Positions 40,945 through 50,299 of a DNA stretch of 64,000 nt are shown here, piece by piece. The stretch comes from Atopobium fossor DSM 15642 (GTDB lineage Bacteria > Actinomycetota > Coriobacteriia > Coriobacteriales > Atopobiaceae). The DNA is taken from NCBI RefSeq assembly GCF_000483125.1, contig NZ_KI519553.1:221124-285123 (forward strand). Reading direction: 5' to 3'. Under the pieces are notes generated by a model, which had not been told where the DNA came from, ran no database searches, and saw nothing but the letters and a program-made list of their open reading frames with translations. The first letter of the stretch is position 1, and the number at the start of each line of letters is the position of its first letter. The translations under genes and the position numbers were made by a program.

Positions 40945-41991
40945 ATGATTGATTTTGGGCAATTTATTGGCATGCTCCAGACCAATCCCTTTTTGGCACT
41001 TGTTATGTTTTTGGTATTGGGCACCATTTTTGTTAACGGTGCAACCGATGCTGCAAATGCAATTGCTGAGCCCGTTGGAACCCGTGCAATTAATGTAGAC
41101 TCCGCAATTGCTATGAGTGTTGCATGCAATTTTGTGGGCCTTATTGGCATGTCGTTTATTTCTACCGCGGTAGCTAACACCATGAGTGGCATGGTGGATT
41201 TTGGTGGAGATACGCATGCAGCATTGATTGCCTTGGCGGCTGCAACGGTGGGTATTGTAACCTGGGCATCCATTGCGTGGGTTTTTGGCATTCCTACATC
41301 GGAAAGCCATGCATTGATTGCTGGTTTAACTGGTGCTGCCTTGGCGGTTCATGGTGGTTTTGGTGGTGTCAATGCCCATGAGTGGATTAAGGTTGTGTAT
41401 GGTCTGCTTCTCTCCACACTATTGGGTTTCTTCTCTGGTTGGGCGCTTTCTAAGATTATTCCGCCCATATGTCGCAATATGGATCGCATAAAAGCAAATG
41501 AGTGGTTCCGTAAAATGCAGGTAGTCGGTGCTGCTGGTATGGCTACCATGCACGGTGCTCAGGATGGACAGAAGTTCATGTCCACCGCCATGCTTGCTGT
41601 GCTTTTCTCGCAAGGGCTTAGCCCAGAGGGTGCAACTTTCCCGCTGTGGCTCATGGTTTTGTGCGCGGGCATTATGGCAATTGGTACCGCAATTGGCGGT
41701 AAGCGCATTATCAAAAAAGTTGGTATGGATATGGTAAAGCTTGAGCAGTACCAAGGCTTTGCAGCTTCATTAAGCGCTACGGCAGCGCTGCTTTTGGCTA
41801 CACTTACCGGCTTACCTGTTTCTACTACACATACGTCGTCTGCTGCTATGATGGGGGCAGGCGCTGCAAAGAATCCCCGTTCGGTTAACTGGGGTGTTGC
41901 GAAGGAAATGGTCTTTGCTTGGCTCTTTACGTTTCCTGGATGTGGCTTTATTGGTTTTGCACTTGCTAAGGTATTCCTCATTCTGTTCTAA
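40945..41991 (+). CDS. PiT-type inorganic phosphate permease
   Basis: 348 aa from ATG 40945 (GGAGAGG upstream); the frame to 40825 lacks signal. Contains the PHO4 signature twice: GATDAANAIAEPVGTRAI near 33-50 and the GAQDGQKFMSTAML motif near 205. About ten TM segments. Imports phosphate with a cation. Followed in 9 bases by the DUF47 partner, a classic pair. Confidence 0.92.
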   Translation: MIDFGQFIGMLQTNPFLALVMFLVLGTIFVNGATDAANAIAEPVGTRAINVDSAIAMSVACNFVGLIGMSFISTAVANTMSGMVDFGGDTHAALIALAAATVGIVTWASIAWVFGIPTSESHALIAGLTGAALAVHGGFGGVNAHEWIKVVYGLLLSTLLGFFSGWALSKIIPPICRNMDRIKANEWFRKMQVVGAAGMATMHGAQDGQKFMSTAMLAVLFSQGLSPEGATFPLWLMVLCAGIMAIGTAIGGKRIIKKVGMDMVKLEQYQGFAASLSATAALLLATLTGLPVSTTHTSSAAMMGAGAAKNPRSVNWGVAKEMVFAWLFTFPGCGFIGFALAKVFLILF

Positions 41992-42000
41992 GGAGAACAC

Positions 42001-42621
42001 ATGCCTCGCATGAAGAAAGAAGATCAGTTCTATACCATGCTCAAGGATCTTGCTCAGACGCTTTCTGATGCGGCTGACGAGTATGTAAACATTTTTGAGA
42101 ATTACCCCGAGTCGGAGTCCCACATTCCCCAGATGAAGGTGTATGAGAATCAATGTGATCAGAAGGTTTCTCATATTCTTAAGGAGCTGTACTCTTCCTT
42201 TATCACTCCGTTTGAGCGAGAAGATATTTCTGCTTTGGCGTTTGCTATGGATGATATTATCGATAACATGAATGCCGCTACTCTGCGTTTTGACCTGTTT
42301 AACATTGCTGACATGCGTAAGGAAGCACCTCAGATAGCTCGTCTTACTAAGCGTGCAATAGACGAAGTTAAAACCATGATTGATCATTTGCCTAACTATA
42401 AGACTGATACAGTGGTAATGGAGATGTCTATTGCAATTGGTAGCGTAGAAGATGAGGGCGATGTAATTTATCAAAACGCCATGCGTCGTCTGTTTAATGA
42501 TGAGGAAGCAGGTAGGTATACCCTTGCTTGGGTAAGAATGTTTGAGATTATGGAGAAGTGTGTGGATGCTTGTGATCACACGGCAGGCGTTGTTCGCTCT
42601 GTTGTTATGAAGAGTGCTTAG
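42001..42621 (+). CDS. DUF47 (PhoU-like) accessory protein
   Basis: 206 aa, all helical. Two PhoU-like three-helix halves with acidic metal-site motifs (ENQCDQKVSHIL; EDEGDVIYQNAMRRLF). Regulates or stabilises the PiT permease encoded upstream. Confidence 0.9.
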   Translation: MPRMKKEDQFYTMLKDLAQTLSDAADEYVNIFENYPESESHIPQMKVYENQCDQKVSHILKELYSSFITPFEREDISALAFAMDDIIDNMNAATLRFDLFNIADMRKEAPQIARLTKRAIDEVKTMIDHLPNYKTDTVVMEMSIAIGSVEDEGDVIYQNAMRRLFNDEEAGRYTLAWVRMFEIMEKCVDACDHTAGVVRSVVMKSA

Positions 42622-42664
42622 TCATAGCAAGTAGTTTTAGCAAATGTATATAAGATATACCTCA

Positions 42665-42701
42665 AAAGCCCGGTTGCTTATTGCAGGCAGCCGGGCTTTT
42701 T
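42665..42701. terminator. Bidirectional terminator between convergent genes
   Basis: AAAGCCCGG pairs with CCGGGCTTT, with T run on the plus strand and A run (T on minus) before it. Serves both the phosphate operon and the antiporter gene. Confidence 0.85.
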
Positions 42702-42728
42702 ATAGTTTTTAAGGTGAGCTATGTGGAC

Positions 42729-44114
42729 TTAGGCTGCCATACTCTCGCCAACTAAGCGAATATCGTCGCAGCGATTAAGACCCATAAGCTGGCCACTTTT
42801 TGACTCTACAAATTCTGGATGGTGGTACTCGTAGACGGAAAGCGCAACAGTCCATGCGGGAACGAGGATTGCATACAGTGCAAATAAAATGCTTGTAGAA
42901 GGTGCGCCAACAAAGGCAAGTATTCCAATGACAGAAGTAGACCAAGGCACCAATGCGGGGATGATAACGCTGCTGTTCTCTATGTCTAAAGCAAGCGCAC
43001 TGCCAGAACCCTCACAGCCATCGCATAACTGGGCAGTAAGCATGATGCACACCACCTGATCGCATGCAATGATTGCAGTAATAATGGCCGTGAGTAAAAC
43101 ACCAATAAAGGGCGTAGTGCGCTTGGAAATCTTTTTGACCGTGCAGCGCAGTTTGTCAAGAAGACCCGTGCCATTAAAAATACCCGAGTACGTAGATGCA
43201 ACACTTACAATACAGGCAAGATGAAACATGCTTACAATGCCGCCACCATTAACCATGCTTGCAATGGTTTGATCGGATGTCTTAAAGCCAAACAAAAGCA
43301 TGCTAGGAATATCCAAAATGCTCATGTGTTGTACCAAGATACAAATTGCAATAGCGCTAGCAAGGCTTACCAGCATAGTTTTCTTTACGCTTACATGTGC
43401 AAAAGAGAAGATCAATACAATAACAATAGGAATTAAAACGATGGGGGACAGCACAAAGGTGGAGCTAAACGCCTGGCTAAAGTTGGGTGTAGTGGTGGCA
43501 GTGCTGTTGCTCATGCCTAGTGCAGCAAAGATAATGCAACTTAAGATAAGAGGGACAGCTGCACTGCGCATCATGCGTCCAATATTTTCTTGAACATTTG
43601 TGCGAGTAAGATTCCCAACTAAGGCAGCAGAAGAGCTCATGGGGGAGCAGCGGTCACCAAAGAAGCAACCACTTAAAATAGCACCGCCCAAAACTGAGGT
43701 GTTTGCACCCATAATTTCGCCAATGGTAAAGCAGGCAACACCAGCGGTTGCCGCAGCACCAAAAGAACTTCCGCACAAGAAACTCATGCCGCAGCAAATC
43801 AAAAATGAGGTAACAACAATAGTGGAAGGCTTAACCAGTGCTGCAGACCAACTTGTAATAAAGGGGATTGTGCCAGCAGCACGCCATGTGGCGGTAAGCA
43901 TACCAATAATGGCAAAAAGAATAAGCACATGTGAAACCGTCTTAACACCAGACAAGGCCATGCGTACTAATTCTTGAGTAGAGTGCCCTCGCCACAGGCC
44001 ATAGCCAGCAAACAGTGCTAAGCCAATAAGAAGTGAGGTAAGAAGGGGGGTGCCAATAATGATTCCGGAAATCAAAATAGACGCGAAAGCGATAAGTACT
44101 ATCGTTTCTATCAT
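42729..44114 (-). CDS. NhaC-type Na+/H+ antiporter
   Basis: 461 aa from ATG 44114, where the first TM segment starts at once; the frame to 44156 adds a polar stretch. About 11-12 TM segments. Carries FGAAATAGVACFTIGEIMGA, LSGCFFGDRCSPMSSSAALVG and ACDQVVCIMLTAQL, conserved NhaC-type segments with buried Asp. Exchanges sodium (or malate/lactate in some relatives) for protons. Divergent from the LysR gene, which may control it. Confidence 0.88.
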   Translation of the reverse strand: MIETIVLIAFASILISGIIIGTPLLTSLLIGLALFAGYGLWRGHSTQELVRMALSGVKTVSHVLILFAIIGMLTATWRAAGTIPFITSWSAALVKPSTIVVTSFLICCGMSFLCGSSFGAAATAGVACFTIGEIMGANTSVLGGAILSGCFFGDRCSPMSSSAALVGNLTRTNVQENIGRMMRSAAVPLILSCIIFAALGMSNSTATTTPNFSQAFSSTFVLSPIVLIPIVIVLIFSFAHVSVKKTMLVSLASAIAICILVQHMSILDIPSMLLFGFKTSDQTIASMVNGGGIVSMFHLACIVSVASTYSGIFNGTGLLDKLRCTVKKISKRTTPFIGVLLTAIITAIIACDQVVCIMLTAQLCDGCEGSGSALALDIENSSVIIPALVPWSTSVIGILAFVGAPSTSILFALYAILVPAWTVALSVYEYHHPEFVESKSGQLMGLNRCDDIRLVGESMAA

Positions 44115-44324
44115 AAAGCGACTGCATCTCCCAGGTGCTTGGTTTTTTCTTTGCAACAGTTAAGATACGTGCCATGATGCAGCGAGTCCAACTGTTAATA
44201 TTGATATGAGTTACAAAAAGCACTTGTAACCCATAGTCAACGGGAAATGAGTATGCAATGTAGCTTAAAACAATGTATGAATGGTTAGATATGGTCTATA
44301 AACGGTTTGTAAAAAGGGGCGTGT

Positions 44325-45269
44325 ATGAATTTCCAAAGCATGGATTACTTTGTGGCTCTTGCAGAAGAGCAGAGTTTTACCAAGGCTGCAAAACGCTTAC
44401 ATATTACCCAGCAAACACTTTCTGCACATATTGCTTCTCTGGAAAAAGAGCTGCGCGTAAAACTGGTTAATCGCAGAGTTCCTCTTTCCCTTACGGCTTC
44501 TGGTCAAGAGTTTTTGAGTTTTGCACGTCGCTTTAGGAACGAAGAACGTGATTTGCGCCATGTTTTTGATGAGATTGCGGGCGATAAACGAGGTCTGTTG
44601 GGTGTGGGTATTGCCTCCACACGCGGGCACATGATTATGCCGGATGCTATTACGCGTTATCGCAACAAGTATCCTAATATTCGTGTCCGCATTTATGAGG
44701 GCGAGAACACAGAGCTTCTCGAACTTCTTAAGGAAGGCCGCATAGATATGGCGGTGAGCACTATTAGTTCTGTACAGCCTCAACTTGTTGTTCGTGACTT
44801 ATACGAAGAGAATATCGTATTGGTAGTATCTAACCAGCTGCTGCATTCACTCTATGGAGATGACATGCAGTCCAAAGTAGCAGAGGTGGAGCGTACAGGC
44901 AGTCTCAAAGCGCTTAAGGACTTGCCTTACTTGCTTCTGGGCGAGAAAGATGTTCCTGGAAAAATTGCACGTCTTGAATTTGAGCGTGCAGGTTTTAGAC
45001 CCAATGTTGCGGTGTACTCCACCAACTCAGAAACCCTTTTTGCGTTGGCTCAGCACGGTGTAGGTGCCGCATTTTGCCCCAAAGAAATGGTTAAGGTAAA
45101 GATGGGCTCCAGTCCTAATCCAGACTTGCGTACCATTGAGTTATCCAGCCATGCACATTTTAAAGTTTCGGCGGCGTGGCTAAAAACAGATCATGTATGG
45201 AGCGTTATCGAGAGCTTTTATAAGACGCTCGTGGAGCAAACAAACGATCGACGTAAAGAACCCCTTTAG
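44325..45269 (+). CDS. LysR-family transcriptional regulator
   Basis: 314 aa. N-terminal HTH (FVALAEEQSFTKAAKRLHIT, LSAHIASLEKELRVKL) and a two-lobed effector domain from about 90 (LGVGIASTRGHMIMP). Ribosome site AAAAAGGGG. Faces away from the antiporter gene across a 210-bp gap, the usual arrangement for regulator and target. Confidence 0.92.
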   Translation: MNFQSMDYFVALAEEQSFTKAAKRLHITQQTLSAHIASLEKELRVKLVNRRVPLSLTASGQEFLSFARRFRNEERDLRHVFDEIAGDKRGLLGVGIASTRGHMIMPDAITRYRNKYPNIRVRIYEGENTELLELLKEGRIDMAVSTISSVQPQLVVRDLYEENIVLVVSNQLLHSLYGDDMQSKVAEVERTGSLKALKDLPYLLLGEKDVPGKIARLEFERAGFRPNVAVYSTNSETLFALAQHGVGAAFCPKEMVKVKMGSSPNPDLRTIELSSHAHFKVSAAWLKTDHVWSVIESFYKTLVEQTNDRRKEPL

Positions 45270-45374
45270 GGGTATACTTCATCCTCAATCAACATGGAAG
45301 ACGCAAAGGGCGCTCGCTTGTGCGTTTGTGGCCATGTTACAAATTGCGCTGAAGGCGCAAAGAGAGGAGTCACC

Positions 45375-46712
45375 ATGGCTCAGAAGGTTCAAGGTACGGA
45401 AGATTTATATGGCGGCTATATGCGCGCTTGGCAGTATATGCAGGCTGTTGCGCATGAGCTATTTGATACCTACGGGTTTGACATGATAGAAACTCCGGCA
45501 CTTGAGCAGGTAGACACCTTCGTTCATGGCATTGGTGAATCCACAGATGTTGTCCGTAAGGAAATGTTTCGCGTTATCTCGGGTGCTTTGTTTGAAAAAC
45601 TTCTTGGGGATGGTAGCGAGAAGAGCCTCAAGCCACGTCAGCGCCTCGCTATGCGCCCAGAAGGTACTGCCGGGGTTGTTCGTGCCGTTGTAGAGAATAA
45701 CTTAGTGCCTCAAGGTTCTTCTCCAGCAAAGCTGTGGTATGCAGAGTCTATGTTTCGCGGCGAGCGTCCTCAAAAGGGTCGCTTGCGTCAGTTCCATCAG
45801 GTAGGTCTTGAGTGGCTGGGAGCTCCAGATCCTGCAGCGGATGCAGAATGTATCATCATTCTTATGGAGTTCTACCATCGTTTGGGCTTTGACATGTCCA
45901 AACTACGCTTGTATATCAACTCTATGGGCGATTCTCATTGTCGTCCTGCATATCGTGAGAAGGTCAAACAGTTTATCTACGATCATAAAGATGAGATGTG
46001 TGCAGACTGCCTGGAGCGTGCAGAGCTTAATCCTTTGCGCAGTTTTGATTGCAAAAATGAACGCTGTCATGAGGTTATGAAGTCTGCGCCATTGATATCA
46101 GACAACCTATGTGAAGACTGTGCCGAGCACTATGCCCAAGTAAAAGCCTATTTGGATGCTGCGGGTATTTCATATGTAGAAGATCCTACGCTTGTACGCG
46201 GACTGGACTATTACACTCGTACAGTCTTTGAGGTAGAAGTTGTTAATGTTGATGATGTTGGCGCTATTGGCGGTGGTGGTCGCTATGATGGCTTGGTAGA
46301 ACTTGAGGGAGGTAAGCCTACGCCTGGCATTGGCTTTGCTGTTGGTTTTGAGCGCATTGCATTAGCGCTGGCAGCTCAGGGCGTAGATTTGGCGGGTGAC
46401 GAGCCTACATGCGTATATGTTGCGTGTGCTGCTCCAGAGCAGCGTAGTGCTGTTTTTGATGCCACATTAACCTTGCGTGACGCTGGTTTGCGTGTAGAAG
46501 CAGACTATCAAGGGCGCTCACTTAAAAGTCAATTTAAACAGGCCGATAAACTCCATGCGCTTGTGTGTGTTGTTATCGGTGCGGATGAGGTTACTAACAA
46601 TACCTATACTCTGCGTGATATGAATACACACGAACAAATAAGCGTTGCCAAAGATAATCTGGTGGATGAGGTTATTAAGCTTATGTACGGTGCGGAGTTT
46701 ATTGATATCTAA
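45375..46712 (+). CDS. hisS: Histidyl-tRNA synthetase
   Basis: 445 aa from ATG 45375 (GAGAGGAG upstream). Class II motif 1 around VDTFVHGIGEST, motif 2 MFRGERPQKGRLRQFHQVG, histidine motifs LVRGLDYYTRTVFE and GGGGRYDGL, motif 3 near GIGFAVGFERIALAL, and a C-terminal anticodon domain (about 345-445). Cytoplasmic. The 3' end overlaps the convergent permease gene by 14 bases. Confidence 0.97.
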   Translation: MAQKVQGTEDLYGGYMRAWQYMQAVAHELFDTYGFDMIETPALEQVDTFVHGIGESTDVVRKEMFRVISGALFEKLLGDGSEKSLKPRQRLAMRPEGTAGVVRAVVENNLVPQGSSPAKLWYAESMFRGERPQKGRLRQFHQVGLEWLGAPDPAADAECIIILMEFYHRLGFDMSKLRLYINSMGDSHCRPAYREKVKQFIYDHKDEMCADCLERAELNPLRSFDCKNERCHEVMKSAPLISDNLCEDCAEHYAQVKAYLDAAGISYVEDPTLVRGLDYYTRTVFEVEVVNVDDVGAIGGGGRYDGLVELEGGKPTPGIGFAVGFERIALALAAQGVDLAGDEPTCVYVACAAPEQRSAVFDATLTLRDAGLRVEADYQGRSLKSQFKQADKLHALVCVVIGADEVTNNTYTLRDMNTHEQISVAKDNLVDEVIKLMYGAEFIDI

Positions 46713-47895
46713 GGGACTCTATAGGGTCGAGTTTAGCTGCACGGCGTGCAGGCCACCAGCCAAAGAGAATACCAATAAAAACACAGGTGGTGGTAGCTGC
46801 AACTACGGCCATGGGTGGAATAATAGGAGTAATGGCCTGGTCGGTTCCAAAAAACAAGCCACCAAAACTGCCCAGAGCCATTGCACCAACATAGCCAATG
46901 GCAATACCAAAGATGCCACCTACTATGCAAATTAAGATAGATTCCAATAGGAATTGTTTTGTAATATCTGCTGCTCGTGCACCTAATGCTTTACGAAGGC
47001 CAATTTCATGAATGCGCTCGGTTACATTTGTAATCATCATGTTCATAATACCAATGCCACCAACTAGCAAAGAGATGCTAGCAACAGCAGTCATAAGCAG
47101 CTGGAATGTTCCTAAAGCAGCGTTAAGCTGTTTGATGGTTTCTTCCATGGTGATAACGTAAATCGAGTCCTGTGCACGTTCCTCGGACAAATTTAACCAG
47201 CTCTTAAGCCAGTTACGAGTCTGATGAGAAATCTCACTCATGTCAGTCCCTTCACGAGCAAGACCATATGCAGCATCAATGCGCTTGCTTCCAGACATAC
47301 GCGATGAAAAGGTAGTCTGTGGTATGTAAATCATGCCATCGCCTTGTGTCATCTGGCTTTTAACTACGCCAGCAACACGATAGTTATCGTTGTCAATATG
47401 CAAAGTTTTTCCTATGGCTTCCTCATTTGAGCCAAATAGTTTATCTGCAATGCTCTTATCGATAACGACACGCATGGCAGATGATGCAACGTCACTATCC
47501 AAGATAAGCTCTCCAGCAAGCGCCTCAAGGCCCATGACAGTAAAGTACTCGGCGTTACAGCCTATTACACTGGGATTAATCTGCTTAGTACCATTACTTA
47601 TGCTGCTACTGCCGTAGGAAATACCAGTTACAAATTCAAAAGCAGGGTTTTGTTCTTTGAGCTTGGTAAGATCATTTTGGTTGAGTGCATGTCCGGAATA
47701 AACCTGAATGGATACTAGTCTTGCTTGGTTAAATCCCATTTGAGATACCATGCCAACCTTTGCGCCTTCGATGTAGGCTGTCATGGCAATAACTGCTGCA
47801 ATGCCAATGACAATACCCAAGACGGTAAGAAGGCTGCGGCCACGATTGGAATCAAGTGCCGAGAAGGTTTCTATAAGAAGGTCGCGAAATCTCAT
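46699..47895 (-). CDS. MacB-like ABC transporter permease
   Basis: 398 aa. TM1 at about 20-40 (LLTVLGIVIGIAAVIAMTAY), a large outer MacB_PCD domain (about 45-265), and three C-terminal TM segments with GGIGIMNMMITNVTERIHEIGLRKALGA, the FtsX-type signature. Third gene of a HlyD-ATPase-permease operon. Mechanotransmission type; exports a peptide, lipid or drug. Substrate not identifiable. Confidence 0.9.
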   Translation of the reverse strand: MRFRDLLIETFSALDSNRGRSLLTVLGIVIGIAAVIAMTAYIEGAKVGMVSQMGFNQARLVSIQVYSGHALNQNDLTKLKEQNPAFEFVTGISYGSSSISNGTKQINPSVIGCNAEYFTVMGLEALAGELILDSDVASSAMRVVIDKSIADKLFGSNEEAIGKTLHIDNDNYRVAGVVKSQMTQGDGMIYIPQTTFSSRMSGSKRIDAAYGLAREGTDMSEISHQTRNWLKSWLNLSEERAQDSIYVITMEETIKQLNAALGTFQLLMTAVASISLLVGGIGIMNMMITNVTERIHEIGLRKALGARAADITKQFLLESILICIVGGIFGIAIGYVGAMALGSFGGLFFGTDQAITPIIPPMAVVAATTTCVFIGILFGWWPARRAAKLDPIESLRYQ

Positions 47896-48623
47896 GTATT
47901 GTGGACCTCCCTGAGATTGTGATTTGCAACAAAGTGTTGTTCTTGAATATCGGTAAGAAGTTTGCCGTCACGGATATGAACGGTACGATCTGCCCATTGC
48001 GCTACTTCTGGATCATGAGTAATAAGCACAATGGTTTTGCCTTGTTCGCGCATGGTATGGAAGGTTTCTAACACCATGGTGCCTGTGTTGGAATCCAAGT
48101 TACCCGTAGGTTCGTCTGCCAAGATAATTGCTGGATTATTGACCAGTGCACGTGCAATGGCCACACGTTGAACCTGTCCTCCTGACAACTCATTAGATTT
48201 GTGATCGTAGTACTTTTCGGGTAGACCTACGGCATGAAGGGCTTTCCATGCACGGATTTCTCGTTCGCGCGGGGAAATAGATGAGTAGATGAGTGGCAGC
48301 ATGACATTGCGCATGACGGTGGTACGTGGCAAAAGATTAAAAGACTGAAAAACAAAGCCAAGACGGGTAGCTCTAATTTCTGCCAAGTCATCATCGCAGA
48401 GGTTGGAAATTTCCAAACCCTCCAGCTTGTAGGAGCCATGGGTGGGTTTGTCTAAGCAACCCAAAATGTTCATGAGGGTAGACTTGCCAGAACCTGAAGG
48501 CCCCATAATGCACAAGAACTCGCCCTTCTCGACAGCTAAGGAGACACCACGCAAGGCATAGGTATAGCTGGCCTCTGTTTCGTATATGCGGTGGAGGTTT
48601 GTGGCTTGAATAACCTTAGGCAT
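47892..48623 (-). CDS. MacB/LolD-type ABC transporter ATPase
   Basis: 243 aa. Walker A GPSGSGKST, Q-loop FVFQSFNLLPR, signature LSGGQVQRVAIARAL, Walker B IILADEPTGNLD, H-loop THD. The start overlaps nothing but the 3' end overlaps the permease start by 4 bases (ATGA). Confidence 0.95.
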   Translation of the reverse strand: MPKVIQATNLHRIYETEASYTYALRGVSLAVEKGEFLCIMGPSGSGKSTLMNILGCLDKPTHGSYKLEGLEISNLCDDDLAEIRATRLGFVFQSFNLLPRTTVMRNVMLPLIYSSISPREREIRAWKALHAVGLPEKYYDHKSNELSGGQVQRVAIARALVNNPAIILADEPTGNLDSNTGTMVLETFHTMREQGKTIVLITHDPEVAQWADRTVHIRDGKLLTDIQEQHFVANHNLREVHNT

Positions 48624-48634
48624 ATTACGACACC

Positions 48635-50098
48635 TTATTTCTTGGCGCCAACACTTACAGGAGCATTGGTGTCAGCTCCTGCATCATATTGTTCGTCATC
48701 TGCAAACATACCACTGCCATCCATGCCGCTATCAAATCCAGCTTCGTTGCCAACGCCATTTGGGTCGCCAGAAATTTGTATCTGCATACCTTCACTTACT
48801 TCGGAACCTTCAACAACGGCTGTGGTAGAGCTTTGTGCAACTACCTTTACTTCCACACGCTTAAATGAGGGCTTATTGTTATTGTCAAACGTGACGGAGT
48901 TTATATAGGTGCCTGCCTCGTCAGTCATGATTGCCTGGCTAGGAACGCATAAAACATCGGGGATATCTTGCAGTAAGATGTCAACAGTAGTAGACATACC
49001 AGGCTTAAGCTGGGCATCTGGTTTATCTATAAGCAGTGTTACAGAATAGGTAACAATAGCGCCTTCTGTAAAGCTTGCAGTTACGCCTTCATTAGAGCCA
49101 TTGGAAACTGTAGCAATACGTGTTACTTGGGCCTCACAGCTCACCTCAGGCAATGCTGAGAAACTCGCGCGTGCTTTTTGACCAACCTGTATCTTTGAAA
49201 TGTCTACTTCATTAACTTGTATGGTTACGGTCATTTTTGAAAGGTCAGCAATAGTAATCAGGCTGCTGTTGTTGGTATTAGGATTAAGGCCTCCCTTTCC
49301 AGATTCAGCACCAATACCAGCGCCATTTACTGCGTTCATGACAATAATATTGCCATCTGCAGGAGCAACTACCTTTCGCTTTGCAGCGGTTGCTACGGCG
49401 TCATTATAGGCATTTTGAGCAGTATCAACTGCAGCTTGTGCAGCCTGTACTGATGATTCTGCGTCCGAAGTAGATCCAGGTCCACCCAAATTGTTTTGTG
49501 TGCCTTCTTGGATGTCATCTACGGTTGGAGTTGGTGCTAATTGGGCTGCACTAAGATTAGCCTTTGCCCTCTCTAAATCTGCCTGTGCAGTGCGGAGCTG
49601 TTGTTGGGCATCACGCACCGCCTTATCTAGAGCGTCATTTTTTAAGTTAAAGAGAAAGTCACCTTTTTTAATAGAAGATCCCTCAGCAACAGAAACATCT
49701 TGGATGATACCGTCTACTTCGGGTGTTACCACGTATGAGCTTACGGGTTGAACAGTGCCTGTCGCACTTACCGCTTCGGTAAAATTAGTACGCTCTACAA
49801 AAGCAGTTCCTAGAGGAGCCTCTAGTTTTTGCTTTGGTTGGAGCACGGTAAAAGCAATGATTGTAAGTATAGTAAGAGCTATGCCTCCCGCAATGCCTAG
49901 GTGAATCAGTTTTTTGCGTTTACGTGCTGCACGATGGCGCATGAGTGATTCATATGCCTCACGACCTTCTGGGTCGTTTAAAAATTCATCGGGGATAGCA
50001 TTATCAGAGGGGGCGTAAGGATTTCCCTGTGATATTTCGGGCATGACAGGTACTTTTGGATTACGATTGTTCTTCTCGCTAGAATCAAAGCCAAACAT
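48635..50098 (-). CDS. HlyD/MacA-type periplasmic adaptor-like protein
   Basis: 487 aa from ATG 50098 (GGAGA upstream). Cytoplasmic N-terminus of about 75 residues, TM at about 82-102 (GIAGGIALTILTIIAF), then biotinyl-lipoyl halves (GTVQPVSSYVVTPEVDG; VVAPADGNIIVMNAV) around a coiled coil (DKAVRDAQQQLRTAQADLER), beta-barrel domain, and an acidic tail. Links to the ABC pair downstream. In a Gram-positive-type cell it acts outside the membrane. Confidence 0.9.
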   Translation of the reverse strand: MFGFDSSEKNNRNPKVPVMPEISQGNPYAPSDNAIPDEFLNDPEGREAYESLMRHRAARKRKKLIHLGIAGGIALTILTIIAFTVLQPKQKLEAPLGTAFVERTNFTEAVSATGTVQPVSSYVVTPEVDGIIQDVSVAEGSSIKKGDFLFNLKNDALDKAVRDAQQQLRTAQADLERAKANLSAAQLAPTPTVDDIQEGTQNNLGGPGSTSDAESSVQAAQAAVDTAQNAYNDAVATAAKRKVVAPADGNIIVMNAVNGAGIGAESGKGGLNPNTNNSSLITIADLSKMTVTIQVNEVDISKIQVGQKARASFSALPEVSCEAQVTRIATVSNGSNEGVTASFTEGAIVTYSVTLLIDKPDAQLKPGMSTTVDILLQDIPDVLCVPSQAIMTDEAGTYINSVTFDNNNKPSFKRVEVKVVAQSSTTAVVEGSEVSEGMQIQISGDPNGVGNEAGFDSGMDGSGMFADDEQYDAGADTNAPVSVGAKK

Positions 50099-50299
50099 GG
50101 TTTCTCCGAACAGCAGTAATTGAAATTCGTAAGACCTTCGAACTTCGATAATATCGTTATATTTCAATGTTACAAAATTTTTGAGACTTAACACTACCTG
50201 CACATTTCAACATGGGTTGGTTATATCCGTCTAACTGTATCTTGCCTTGCTATGATGTAAGTTCATCTGGCTCATGGATCTAAAGGGGAGGAGAGATAC

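Noticed and set aside
41812-42579. 255-aa minus-strand ORF
   Set aside because: Antisense to the phosphate permease and DUF47 genes, which are clearly real; no domain in the reverse reading.
45294-45375. N-terminal extension of HisRS (27 residues)
   Set aside because: The extension is Cys/Gly-rich with no ribosome site; ATG 45375 has GAGAGGAG and matches the usual start (AQKVQGTEDLYGG).
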